Shown here in pieces: positions 1 through 10,642 of a stretch of DNA of 64,000 nucleotides. The first letter of the stretch is position 1; every line of letters starts with the position of its first letter. The translations under genes and the position numbers were made by a program. Under the pieces are notes generated by a model that searched no databases, was not told the origin of the DNA, and saw only the letters and a program-made list of their open reading frames with translations. Source of the stretch: Avena insularis (Eukaryota > Streptophyta > Magnoliopsida > Poales > Poaceae); assembly GCA_023614405.1 (NCBI GenBank), contig CM042691.1:177106927-177170926 (forward strand), in the 5' to 3' direction.

Positions 1-589
1 GCAACCGCTGCGGCTGCTATTCAGCCTACATCGTATGTGATCTCAATTTCTCTCTTTCGAATTATGCTAGAGTTCTTTGTTCTAGCGTTTGGTGTAGATG
101 TGATAGGTTTATCTTGTATAGATGTAATCTATTCATCTACTTTGTTGATCTGCATGATTGATTTTACTACTATCTGTATGATCATGATTTATCAGTTTAT
201 TATTCGGATTAAATCATATGGATTATTGCTTATATTTCTAACAGTGTAAGAATTACATCAAAGGACATAACTATCATGCGTATGCTCATGCATGATAGAA
301 AGAACAGAAAGAACCGCTCGCGGCTAGCTCATCGTAGTGGTCGACTCCAAAACAACTAGCAGCCGTGTTGTTTAAAATCGTTTTCCAAATCTAGGATTCA
401 CTTGTTGAGACTTTATTAAAACAACATCGTCATCCGATGAAGCTACCACTCGTGCGGTGGCCCTCCATTTTTATTGAATGCATGTTATTCCATTAAGTTC
501 TAATTTACTATAGTTATTTCAACAGTAACAAACAAGTTCCAGGTATCATTTGCCAGGTTATGTATGTACTAAATGCTCTTTAGTTGCCA
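1..589. other. Unassigned A/T-rich flank
   Basis: No convincing gene is visible. The 70-aa open frame near the left edge is hydrophobic, low in complexity and without a recognisable motif, so I do not call it. A short inverted repeat (CTATCATGC at 271-279 and GCATGATAG at 290-298) could form a small hairpin. The stretch may be a transposon remnant, but I cannot name a family. Confidence 0.3.
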
Positions 590-825
590 CATTTAATTAT
601 AACTAATTATCAGATTAATTCGGCATAGTTGCCAGATTACTGTAATTGAGAGGCTAATTGGTCTATTTATGAGGTCAATTGTTACTGGCTGCCATATAAT
701 TACTCCTAATTATCAGGTTTAACCGCGAATAATTACCACCTTAATTAAGCAGTAGTTGCAATAGTACTAATTATCATATTAAATTAGTATAATTGCCAGA
801 TTAAGTGAGCCTAATTGCCTCCTAG
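590..825. repeat. Degenerate A/T repeat around TAATTATCAGATTAA
   Basis: Variants of TAATTAYCAGRTTAA and TAATTGCCAGATTAA recur with unequal spacing of roughly 25-45 bp (for example near 605, 628, 712, 736, 768 and 790). The units are too diverged for a fresh tandem array. It may be an old minisatellite or a subterminal repeat region of a DNA transposon. No coding potential is seen. Confidence 0.4.
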
Positions 826-3800
826 AGATGCTCCAATCCCCTTTCGGTGCATGCATGCTGAAGCTTATTGGAATGGAACCTCGCCGTGAGGAGCAGATCG
901 TGCATGTAAGGAGATAAAGCCTGGGGCCTCGCCGCCACCGCACTTCTTGACCACATTGGTCGCCGTTCTGCGCTGCTTGCCACTCCGGCAGACCAGCACA
1001 CGTGCTGCCATACACCAAACAGGCCTCCAGCCCTGGCTCCGGCAGAGTGCCACGACGGCGATTTTCTGGTTGATGCTGCGGCATTCTGGCGCTGACGCGC
1101 GTCCTCCTGAACAAGCTGTTGAGCTTCGGCATCGACTTCCCCGATTAAGCATGCTAGCCGGCCGCCATTGACAGAGCTCACCCGCGACGCCACACGGGAC
1201 ACTTGTGGCGGGATCCTGGCTCATCGTGCACAGCGAAACATCTCATGTCCTCGTCGCCGGCAGTGGCCCCACATGCACATATCATGGCCATAAAATCAGG
1301 ACTCCTCGCGACGTGGCTCGACATGCTCGTCGGCGCACGCCTCCCCCTCCTCTATGCTCCCTAGCGGCGGCTTCCCTTGCTGCTCTGCGCTGGCGCCACG
1401 GTTTCCGTTGTATCTACACAGAGGGGGCCATCGTGTAGTGAAAACTGAAAAACACCCATGAGGGGATAAGGTGGGCAGGGTTGAGGGGATAATTGCGTTT
1501 TTTTTTAAAGATAAGAGTGGTCGTTGAGGGATAGCTTGATGCGTTTTTCCTAATCCTAGCGCGCCGCACGAGATAAAACGCGGTGCGACGCCTCTCTATA
1601 GATTTTTTCTACATCAAATGGTTACATGGCGGCACATGTATTTCATTACAGAGAAAGCCATGTAGGCACTGCCAAATAAGTTTAGACGAGGTTGAACTGT
1701 TGTCAAGCACATAATGAGACATCTCGCATGATTGTGGCGGCGCTACCTTTTACGCATGCATACAATAGAAAAATAAAACTGAAACTAGAAAAAATATTGC
1801 CGCTGACTGAACCGCTGAAGGAAGGCCTTTTTGTACATTCCCAAAATTATACAATTGAACTGCTGAAGGTGAGGCTCCATGTAGGGGCAGTACACCCGCG
1901 TGAGAAGTTGCCAGCGGCAGTGAGGCTAGCGTGATGCGCGACCGACACGGACCAAGCAGCGGCGTGGCCGGTATTTGGTAGCGACAGCGATCCATGGCTG
2001 CATGGCTAGGCATTAGTGGTCGTGGAGGTAGGAGGGGCTCGCCGGAGAAGCGGACAAGGGCGCGCGGTCATGTGGCTGCAGCGACGAAGAATGTGGGGGC
2101 GGCGTGGAGGACCAACTGGTTGGCAGGAGCTCACCTGCGATGAGGATGAGATTGTGGAGGTGGCCGGGTGGCTCGCCGGCGACACGCAGGAGGTCGTGGA
2201 GGCGCGGTGGTTCACGACGGACAGGAGGTAGGGAAGGCGTGCGGTGTTCGCTGGCGACGCATAGGAGGTCAGGAAGGGGCGCCGACGATGGGGTAGCAAG
2301 GCGCCAACTGCGCGGGTTGCAGGGGCACACCGGCGGCGAGTCAAGCAGGGGGCGCGAAGATGAGGCTAGCAGGGGACCGGCTAAGGGGGACTAGGTCGTC
2401 AAGAAATTGGGAATTAAGCTAGGTAGGAACAGGGGCACGCCGGCAGGGAAGACGGGTTGGAGCCGGGCCTATAGTAGGCGGGGAAGCCGGGATGTTGGGG
2501 GGCCTGCCGGTGGTGGGGAAGCCAAGGTGGTGCGGGGGCTTGCCGGCAGCGTGGACGCCCGGTGACGTGCGGGGCTGCCGGCGGCACACAGCTCCCGGTC
2601 CGGCGGCGCGCACTCCGGCTGTGGCGTGCAGAAGGCCGAGGGTAGATGGGGATCGAACCGGTTCATTAGTCTCTCCAACACGCATCACTAATATTTTACA
2701 ACCGATTTTATAATACTAGATGTTTTCTATATATAGATACAAACATTTGACCACAGTTTTTGGTTGTAGTACATGTTTCCCAAGATTATACTATGGTACT
2801 AATTATCTAAAGTTTTCACTACACGTATCCTTAAACAGTTCCAAGGCAAGCATACAAGTGAAGATAAGTGCTCTAAGAAACTGTTCACAATTTCACAAGA
2901 ATGGACGGTCCATATGTATAAGAAAAAATAAATAAAGATAGAGCAAGATGTCAAGATTTTTGCCCTTACCTTGGCAATTCCAACCGATCAGTTTCATGGT
3001 GCCAAAATTTTGTCAAATCCAATCTCAGTGCTCCAACCACTTCACTGCCCTCTCGGCCAGTCCAAGAAAATGCCTGAATAAGAAGAATTTACAAGGATTG
3101 GAGTCTGATGGTGAAGGGATTAGGGAGACGCTCGTCGAGAAATAAACAGGGTGGAGTTAAAACAGGTCAGCTCACGACGTGGACAAGCGACGAGGAATAG
3201 CGGTGGAGCAGAAACTCAGATTCGTAGCAGAGTTTCTCTCCTTTTAGTGATTTTTTGGAGTCACGGAAGAGATAAAGGAATCTAGAAATTAAATGATGGG
3301 GGATAGATCAAGGAAAAGAGAGATAAGAATATAGGAGAATCATAGAAGAGAAATATTTAGGGATGAATCGGGGATTCAGGAGGAAGGGAATGGCAAGACA
3401 CCACACCCCACACGAGAAGAATGGCCACACACTTTTGGGGAAATTGATTGTAGAGGAAGGGATTTAATGGAGATAGAACAGATTGAGGTGGAGAATCAGA
3501 TGTTGAGAGGGATTAGGAGGAAGAAGATCGGCATGTCGCCAGATTCGACATGTCGCTAGTCGCCACACGGGCAAGCCTACAGAAGTCTCTCTTCCTTCTG
3601 TGTTGTTGATCAGACAGTACAGATAGAGCAAGATGAAATGCGGAACAAGTCCAATACAACGTGAACTGGTAGATGAAAACTAAATTAAACCCTAAACTTG
3701 TGATCCCTGAAATTGCGGGTCAGGAACACTGCAATCCTAGCCAGGATAACGTGCTACTCTCCTTATTTTTAGGGACGTGCTACTCTCGCTGACAAGCCAG

Positions 3801-3840
3801 GCCCGCGTGTCATATCCATCACCTTCCTTATCTCTCTCAA
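826..3840. other. GC-rich to mixed intergenic mosaic, no supportable gene
   Basis: Two GC-rich blocks (about 830-1430 and 1930-2680) alternate with A/T-richer DNA. Many overlapping open frames occur on both strands of the GC-rich blocks, which is what GC-rich non-coding DNA produces; none shows a family motif. On the minus strand at 2997-2950 a short reading starts MKLIGWNCQG, reminiscent of the start of the endonuclease of plant LINEs, but it dissolves after about 16 residues. The block 3170-3700 is purine-rich and holds nothing I recognise. Confidence 0.35.
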
Positions 3841-4859
3841 ATTCACCAGACTCTGAGCGGCAGCGCCACCGTCCCCGCGAGTGCTCCTTCTATCCATGCA
3901 TGGTGGTGCCTCCACGCGACACCGGCGGCTGCCCGGAGCATGCCTCGCAGGCCTCCGGCTCATGATTAATCGATTGGGGCCGTACTATAGCTCGGAGTTG
4001 CTCGATTCCGTGGATGAACCCGTCGGGCCGCAGATGGATCCTGGCGTGCGCTGTGCACATGGACCTGTTGCCCCCGCATGTGTACCTCGTCGACGGTGTA
4101 GAGGGGTGCAAGCCGGCACAGCACTAGGTAGTCGGCGGCGATGTGCTCCAGCTTGGCGGCCGACTACCATAGGAGCTGCGAGAGCACGAGATAGGCTCGT
4201 GTCGCGCCCCACTGGTTCGCTCTGGTCGACTCCGGCTGCGGCAGCCCTCCATAGCCCAGCAAGCCCGAGCACCTCCACTAGCGCCAGTGCGCCGTCACGC
4301 GGGTCGACATCGAGGCCTTCTCCTACCTCTCTTGATTGATTGATTGATGTGCAAACCTAACTCTCCTTGGCGAGCTAGCACACAATGCTAGATTTGATTA
4401 AAAATAATCCGTAATTGTTCCTGCACCAATAGTGCCGCTATTTCTCCTCCTTCGGCAGCCGCAGGTCACAGACCTCCGTGCGTGACTATGGGTGGCTGTA
4501 TAATCGCGTCCATTTTTTATTATTTTTATGGGTATGCCTAAAGCTCAGCTGACTGTGACTTAGATTATGTTACAGTCAAGCTTACGTCACTCGCGCGTGT
4601 GTCACAGCTGGTTCAAGCGTGTCCGGCCAGCCGGCCCTCTATGGCAGCTCGTATAGTGTGTTAAGTGATCAAATACAACACTTAATACGATTTTACCACT
4701 GCTTCTAGTTCGGTATGTAGTTTCACTAGAAATGTTTTACATTTCTTCACTCGTAACGTTTTACTTTTCTTGTCTTGCAAAAAAGAAAGATTAATTACTA
4801 CGCATTCACCACTACAAATGTGCATGCAACTCATATTAAAACGAAAAAATCTTCAATAA
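3841..4859. other. GC-rich block with possible captured coding fragment, then plain A/T-rich DNA
   Basis: Between about 3840 and 4340 the DNA is GC-rich and carries long frames on both strands. The minus-strand reading around 4160-4060 (LEHIAADYLVLCRLAPLY) looks more protein-like than the others, but I recognise no family and see no start, stop or splice structure. The GC-rich part stops abruptly at a TTGATTGATTGATTGA tetranucleotide run near 4335. 4351-4859 shows no gene. Confidence 0.25.
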
Positions 4860-6870
4860 AAAACTTATTTGTATTCTGAGAAAAGACAGTTTCAAGTAGA
4901 CATGTAGCTCGTTAGGATACCGAGAAAAGCCAGTTTCAAGTGCATATACAACTCATATGAATAGCAAATTTTTTCAATAATTATCAGTTATAAATCTACT
5001 TGGAACTCTCTCGTCCCCATTATGTTCCCAGTTTTAAGGCAACATGCAACTCTTATGGAGAGCAAAAATTCTCAGTTAGAACCCTACTTGGAGCTCTATC
5101 ACCCGCTCTCCCCTCTCCCCGAAGAAAAGCCAGTTTCAAGTATACATGCAACTCGTTGTGATACTAGTGGGCATGCAATTCACTAGGATCTCGAGAAAAA
5201 AACCAGTTTCAAGTCCACATGCAATTCGTAGTCAAAAAGCAAAAACTCTTAAATGACAAATCTATTTGTACACCGAGACAAGCCAGTGTCAAGTCTACAT
5301 GCTACTCATATTAAAAGGAAAAACTCTTCAATGACAAACCTATTTGTATGTCGAGAAAAGCCAGTTTCAAAGTTGGCATACAACTCATTTGCATCTTAAG
5401 CCAGTTTCAAGTGCACATGCAACTCGTAGTAAAAAAACCTTCAATGGCAAACCTATTTATACCCTCGGAGAATCCAATTTCAAATATCCATGTAACTCAT
5501 ATTAAAAAGGAAGAACTCTTCAATGACAAACCTATTTGTATCCAAAGAAAAGCCAGTTTCAAATGCGCATGAAACTTGTTGGGATCCCCGATAAAAAAAG
5601 TCAGTTTCAAGTTCACATGCAACTTATATGAAAAGAAAAAATCCAATAATTATCAGTTATAAAACTACTTGGAACTTTCCCACCCCCACCATCTTCCCAG
5701 TTTTTAAGTTAACATGCAACTTGTATGGAGAGCAAAAATTCTCAGTTAGAACCCTACTTGGAACTGTACCACCTGCCCTTCCCCTCGCCGGAGAAAAAGC
5801 TAGTTTCAAGTCTACATGCAACTCCCTCCCCCCCTTCAAGAAAAGCCAGTTTCAAGTGCACATGCAACTCGTTGTGATCTCGAGAACAAAAACCAGTTTC
5901 AAAAATCTCAATTTCATACCTATTTTCCCTCCCCTTTCCCCGAGAAAAAGCCAGTTTCAAGTCGGCATGCAATTCGTTGGGATCCCGAGAAAAAAGACAG
6001 TTTCAAGTGCATATGCAACTCGTAGTAAAAAATAAAAAAACCTTCAATGAAAAACCTATTTTGTACCTCGAGAAAAGCCAGTTGCAAGTGCACATACAAC
6101 TCGTATGGAGTGAAAAAATCTCAGTTAGAACCCTACTTAGAACTCTACCACCCGCCCTCTCCCCCCCTCAGAAAAGCCAGTTTCAAGTCTACATGGAACT
6201 CCCTATCACCTCGAGAAAAGTCAGTTTCAAGTGCATATGCAACTCGTTGTAATCCCGAGAAAAGAAAAGTCAATTTCAAAAATCTCAATTACAAACCCGC
6301 TTCTCCTCTCCTTCCCTCTGAGTAAAAGCCAATTTCAAGTGGACATGCAAATCATTGTGATCCCGAAAAAAACCTAGTTTTAAGTCCACATGCAACTCGT
6401 ACTAAAAAAATCTTTTTAATGACAAACCTATTTGTATCCCGAGAGAAGCCAGTTTCAAGTCTACATGCAACTCATATTAAAAGGAAAAATCTCTTTAATG
6501 ACAAACCTATTTGTACCCACGAGAAAAGATAGTTTCAAGTACGCATGCAACTCGTTAAGGATCCCAATATAAAAACCAATTTGTAGTGAACATGCAACTC
6601 ATATCAAAAGCAAAAAAAAAAAATCCCAAAAATTAATAGTTATAAACCAACTTGGAACTCTCCCACCCCCATCCCCTTCCGCAGTTTCAAGTCAAGATGC
6701 AACTCGAATGGAGAGAGAAAAATTCAGTTATAACCATACTACTCTACCACCTGCTGTCCCCCTACTTGCAATTATCGCATCCCTCCACCCTCCCCCGATA
6801 AAATCCAACTCCAAGTGCACATTTAACGAAAAAGGCTAGTTTCAAATCCACATACAACACATATTAAAAC
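4860..6870. repeat. Irregular array of a ~25-bp motif, CAGTTTCAAGTNNACATGCAACTC
   Basis: About 27 variants of CAGTTTCAAGT-NN-ACATGCAACTC are visible, at spacings of roughly 40-100 bp (for example near 4889, 4931, 5130, 5202, 5400, 5601, 5847, 5997, 6222, 6450, 6530 and 6682). They are separated by two further recurring modules: CAATGACAAACCTATTTGTA followed by CGAGAAAAG, and CAGTTAGAACCCTACTTGGA followed by a C-rich tract. So this is a higher-order irregular repeat rather than a simple tandem satellite. The 60-135 aa open frames across it only reflect the repeat, which lacks stops in some frames. I do not recognise a named family and see no terminal repeats bounding it. Confidence 0.75.
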
Positions 6871-7024
6871 CAAAAAATATATTTGAACTCCTTATTTACA
6901 AATAATTGTTTTTGTTGTAAGTCAAAAAAAAATATATTACAGTGCATAGTAAAATAAAACAACTTATTACATCAAGAGAATGAAAATAAAAAATAAGATA
7001 AAATATTATCTAGTTGTACTATTT

Positions 7025-7501
7025 CTAGCCATCAACTACAAAGAAGTCAAGGCTAATCCATTCAAATCTCTTCCATATATTAAAATCTTCATTCTTAACG
7101 TCTATCACTGCAATAACAAGATTCCCAACATTTATGTATTTGATACAACAACAAAATCCATGCCAGTTATCATCAAAACTCACATAATCTCCACGACGTC
7201 CTGTATATGATCCATTCAAGACATAACCATCACGGGCGCCCATAGCCATGCCTTTGATTGGAGCTTCGCATTAAAAAAAATGTCAGATGGGTATATCCGG
7301 ATGAAAAATATGAAAAAGTTAAATTCATAAAAAACATTTTTAATAAAAAGTTTAAATTGAAAAAATATGTATAAAAACTAACCAAGCGGTATTGATCATC
7401 ATTGTCAATCATGTGAACATAGAATTTTGGGCTATTGAGATTATAGTTCTCCGATGGCATAGTGTTGCATACCTTGAACAACCCCATTCTTTTCTTGTTG
7501 G
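7025..7501 (-). pseudogene. Possible two-exon gene remnant, function unknown
   Basis: On the minus strand an open segment at 7501-7379 is preceded by an acceptor-like TTGATATTAG and can end at a GT (TTA|GTTTTTATAC). A second open segment at 7263-7025 follows an acceptor-like AATGCGAAG and ends in TAG. With these sites the phases match (1 nt plus 2 nt), and the joined reading is about 40 plus 79 residues with balanced, protein-like composition (for example SPKFYVHMIDNDDQYRL and YVSFDDNWHGFCCC). I do not recognise the family. No promoter or further exons are evident upstream, and the surroundings are A-rich repeat DNA. It could be a transposon-captured fragment or chance. Confidence 0.3.
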
Positions 7502-8350
7502 CTAATATCAAATATATTTGTAACCGTTCAAAAAAGATTTGTAAAAAAATATAGTTCCATTTCCACATGCATCCTGAGAAAAAAAGACAGTTTCCTCTCT
7601 AGATGCAACTATGTGGGTACTAGACAATAAAATATCTATGTCATACTAAAAATAGAAAAACAAAAAAGAAAGAAAAAAGCAACTCCCTGGGAACAAAAGC
7701 AAAAAAAATAAGTGGATGAAAAAAATCCAAATATATATAAAAATCTTAATTTTTATTTAAAACAACCACATCCACTAATCTATTTTTAGACAATCTATAA
7801 ATAGCAACAAGTTATTTGCGTGTCAAAAAAAAAAGAAAAAAAACGCATACACTCACATGTTCCCATCGGACCAGTAGAACCAGTAGCTAAACAAAAAAGG
7901 TAAATTTTGATAACAAACACGGGCAGCGGAGCCCAACAACAATAACAACAAAAAAGCCCACCACCGGTCACAGGATTACTTAATTTGGACCAACAAACCG
8001 CCACGAGGCAAAAACAAGGGCAAGAATCGGCCCAACCAGCTTAACCCAGGACAAAATAGACCCGATCAGCTCAATGCCGGAGAAATCAACAAAACTACAA
8101 CGATCTTGAAACACAACAAACGGACGGTCACAAAGCTGTGACTTAGCAGTTCTGTATTTTTATTTACTGCTATAACTATGACAGTGGGCCCAGTCAACAA
8201 TCCGGGGTTTGACTAGTGCCATGTTAGCGGAATCCAACCTCAACCAAATGCAAGGTTCAAATTAGACCAGGATTAGACAGTTCAGAGTACCAATTTTAGG
8301 GATTACGAGTTTAGGGTTTGATGAAAAGATTTATTTTCCATCTATCAATG
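7502..8350. other. A/T-rich intergenic DNA, no gene seen
   Basis: The left part (to about 7860) is A-rich with poly-A stretches; the right part is mixed composition. A single diverged copy of the upstream array motif (CAGTTTCCTCTCTAGATGCAACT) sits near 7588. Nothing else is supportable. The block ends at the TAA target duplication of the next element. Confidence 0.4.
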
Positions 8351-8353
8351 TAA

Positions 8354-9147
8354 GAGCATCTCCACTCGTCTACTCAGGATGCCGATCCAGAAAATCGGTC
8401 CAGTCGTCTACCCATAAACCGTACCATAAACCTGTTTTCGTCCGGATTTGGACAAACTTTGGTCCGGGTTTTCCAGACAGTACCCGGAACGTCGGACGCA
8501 GCGAAAACGGACGTGGGCTAGCTCTGTCAGCGAGAGAAGGCTAAACTTCTGCCACTTCGCCGAGCTCCTGTCTTTTCTTTCTCCCCTCCCGCCTTTCTTC
8601 CCCATTCCCTCCCACCACTCCGCCGAGCTCCCGCCCACCATGCCGCCCAAGAAGAAGGCCAACCTCGCCGAGAAGGCCAACTACGCCGCCAAGAAACGCA
8701 ACACGGATTTCAAGTTTCTGATGGGCAGCGAGAACACGTCGAAGATGAGCTCGACGGTCAAGGCCTTGTACATAACGCAATGTCAGGCCATCCTCCAGGA
8801 CAAGATCACGCCTCTGCGCCGAGCTCTGCTTCCACTTCCTCCAACCCGTTGGACTTCATCGGCGAGACGGACGACCACGCCGCGTCGGCCATGCCGTATG
8901 AGCCCATCCCCATCGACGACTGAGAGTCATGTTCCCTGTTTCGTAATAATCTGTCGTCGAATTTATGGGCGTTTCTGTCAAACAACTTGTGGCCGAGCAC
9001 TCGCCGACGGGAATGATAAAGATTCAAATTTATCGCCGTTTTCTGTTCGCCTGAGTACTCGGCCTGACAGCGAGTGGAAAATTGGGCCTAATCAGGCCAA
9101 AATCAAGTTCCGTCCGGCCTGTGTTTGTCCAACGAGTGGAGATGCTC
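8354..9147. mobile_element. Non-autonomous PIF/Harbinger-like element with 16-bp TIRs and TAA target duplication
   Basis: The left end GAGCATCTCCACTCGT (8354-8369) and the right end ACGAGTGGAGATGCTC (9132-9147) are perfect 16-bp inverted repeats. They are flanked by the trinucleotide TAA on both sides (8351-8353 and 9148-9150). A 3-bp TAA/TWA duplication is the hallmark of PIF/Harbinger (Tourist) elements, and a GAGCATCTCCA terminus is, as I recall, common among such grass elements. At 794 bp with no transposase it is non-autonomous. The middle is GC-rich and holds a decayed coding segment, so it may be a gene-carrying (Pack-type) element or a deletion derivative that keeps part of its own second ORF. 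Confidence 0.75.
8641..8923 (+). pseudogene. Frameshifted ~93-aa coding segment inside the PIF/Harbinger-like element
   Basis: An ATG at 8641 (context CCACCATGCC, a good plant start context) opens a basic N-terminus, MPPKKKANLAEKANYAAKKR, and continues to about 8810 (TQCQAILQDKITP). The frame then shifts by one base: in the next frame a clear serine-rich to acidic tail runs to TGA at 8921-8923 (LDFIGETDDHAASAMPYEP and so on). Conserved protein-like character on both sides of the shift argues for a real ancestral gene of about 93 codons. I do not recognise the family. It could be a fragment of the DNA-binding ORF of a Harbinger element or a captured host exon. Confidence 0.5.
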
Positions 9148-9150
9148 TAA

Positions 9151-10050
9151 GGTTTATTTTGAACTTTTTTCCATGAAATGCCCTAGGGGAATCTCATGGA
9201 GAACCCCAGATCGACTTTACCAACAAACATGCTCTCCCCCAAAAGGAACTGATGCCATTGGGGAGGAAAAGCACTTTCCCATTCCCCTTGTATCCACTAC
9301 AAATTTCATCAGGAGCAGGAGAAAAGAGACAATCATACAATGCTGAATGAATGCACAGCTTCAGCAGATTTTTGCAGAAAGTAATGCTGCAAGAGAAAAA
9401 AAAGGGGCTAGCGCCAGAAAAGAAGCAAATGGTTGGTCGCCGCCTGAAAGAAAGGTAGAACGGCGTGGAGAACTAGGGAGCAAAGCAAATGATTTCAGGC
9501 AAAGGAGCTCGATCATAGTCCCAGCAGATTCCGTCCTCTGACAATGCAAACACAAAACTGAATCAAGAAAACAGAACTGCGCTAGATTAATCTTGAGCAA
9601 ATAAGGTTTATTTTAAAATGATCCATTTATGTGAGAATAAAAATGATAAGACTTGGGATCATCATGGTATCACCCTCATCATTTGGCCATCTAATCCCAA
9701 ACAGGAACAATGTAGTGTAAATATAGTTTTTGAGCCGTTGGGAAGGTTTCACTTCAAGTACAACTTTTAGAGCAAGCAAACAAGTATAAATCGAAAATCC
9801 ACAATTCCTTGCAATGAAGGGATCAGACGCAGCAGGCATGAGACACCACAAAAAATGATTTCAGATTAGGGGTAAATTCAGAGAAGTGCTCACTCTCTGT
9901 ATAGATTCATCCTTGGACTCTTTTGTTTTTCGAAGGGATAGTCCTTGAATTGTTGCACCAATTCCATACCTGATACTAGCTCAAAGAAGCAACAAGATTA
10001 ACTACGGCTACAAGAAGAACAATAATATGGAGGCATTGCTCTTGCGCATA
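9151..10050. other. Intergenic DNA, no gene seen
   Basis: Mixed-composition DNA between the PIF/Harbinger-like element and the MITE. Short open frames on both strands show no family motif or codon signature. On the minus strand around 9540 a pyrimidine-rich TTTGCATTGTCAG resembles a splice acceptor, but nothing convincing follows. It may contain more of the 3' flank of the ELF4-like gene. Confidence 0.35.
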
Positions 10051-10217
10051 CTCCCTTCGTTTCAAAATATAAGATATTTTAGGTTTGTGAAGAAAATGCA
10101 TCTAGACTTTTTTAGTGTCTAGATTCATTCCAAACATGAGTGAATGAATTCACTAAAGAAGTCTAGATGTATTTTCTTCACAAACCTAAAACATCTTATA
10201 TTTTGAAATGAAGGGAG
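10051..10217. mobile_element. Stowaway-type MITE (Tc1/Mariner-related)
   Basis: The element is 167 bp, starts CTCCCTTCGTTTCAAAATAT and ends with the near-perfect inverted copy ATATTTTGAAATGAAGGGAG, flanked by TA on both sides (10049-10050 and 10218-10219). Almost the whole element is self-complementary: the arms carrying TTAGGTTTGTGAAGAAAATG and its inverse pair as well, so it would fold into a long hairpin. The CTCCCTYCGT terminus with a TA duplication is diagnostic of grass Stowaway MITEs. It begins 62 bp past the stop codon of the ELF4-like gene, so it probably lies in that gene's 3' UTR or just beyond. Confidence 0.9.
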
Positions 10218-10279
10218 TACTATATAGCAGGATGGATGAGTGAGTAATTAATGCAGATAAATACAACTTGTTCCTCTTG

Positions 10280-10642
10280 TTAGTCCATTCCGGACCTGAT
10301 CCTCTTGTGCCCGGCCTGCCGGACGGTGCCAACGGATCCACCCTCAGACATGGCACGGCCACCACCCCCTGAGGAAGCAGCGAAGAGCGAGGACAGGTTG
10401 GCATAAAGTTCAACGACACGGCGAATGTTGTTGTTGAGCTCCCTTATGAGGCCAACATTGCGGGAAAGGTCACCGGGCACCTTGGACTCATGGTTCTGGT
10501 TGATCTCGTTGATGAGGACGCGGTTCTGGTCAAGAAGGCCCTGCACCTGTACGAAGCTCAACTGAAAGGCGTTCAGCACCTTGGTGTCGACGCCGTTCGT
10601 CGCTGGTGCGCCGCCGAACCCTGACAAGGTGTCACCTTCCAT
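10280..10642 (-). CDS. ELF4-like: EARLY FLOWERING 4-like protein (ELF4 family, DUF1313)
   Basis: This intact 120-aa frame (ATG at 10642-10640, TAA at 10282-10280) carries the ELF4/DUF1313 core at about residues 18-86, with hallmark stretches VDTKVLNAFQLSFVQVQGLL, INEINQNHESKVPGDLSRN and LIRELNNNIRRVVELY, then a Gly/Ser-rich tail ending in RIRSGMD. The length matches the family (about 110-125 aa). ELF4 proteins are small helical nuclear proteins; in Arabidopsis ELF4 acts with ELF3 and LUX in the evening complex, which represses clock and growth genes at dusk. The N-terminal MEGDTLSG is typical of the ELF4-like (EFL) subgroup rather than ELF4 itself, which is a family-level judgement. The frame stays open upstream of this ATG but without family similarity, and that DNA reads as 5' UTR and intron. 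It is the only clearly intact host gene in the window. Confidence 0.93.
   Translation of the reverse strand: MEGDTLSGFGGAPATNGVDTKVLNAFQLSFVQVQGLLDQNRVLINEINQNHESKVPGDLSRNVGLIRELNNNIRRVVELYANLSSLFAASSGGGGRAMSEGGSVGTVRQAGHKRIRSGMD

Noticed and set aside
2950..2997. Minus-strand MKLIGWNCQG, like the start of a LINE endonuclease
   Set aside because: The similarity lasts about ten residues and the frame then becomes low-complexity; no further LINE motif or poly(A) tail is seen.
3881..4339. 152-aa + strand frame and antisense frames
   Set aside because: GC-rich DNA with open frames on both strands, no recognised domain, no splice or promoter structure.
5628..6325. Open frames of 90-135 aa
   Set aside because: They are translations of the irregular motif array; the same peptide words recur because the DNA repeats.
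10072..10080. AGATATTTT, the reverse complement of a plant evening element, near a clock gene
   Set aside because: It is part of the conserved terminal sequence of the Stowaway MITE and lies downstream of the gene, so it is most likely coincidence.
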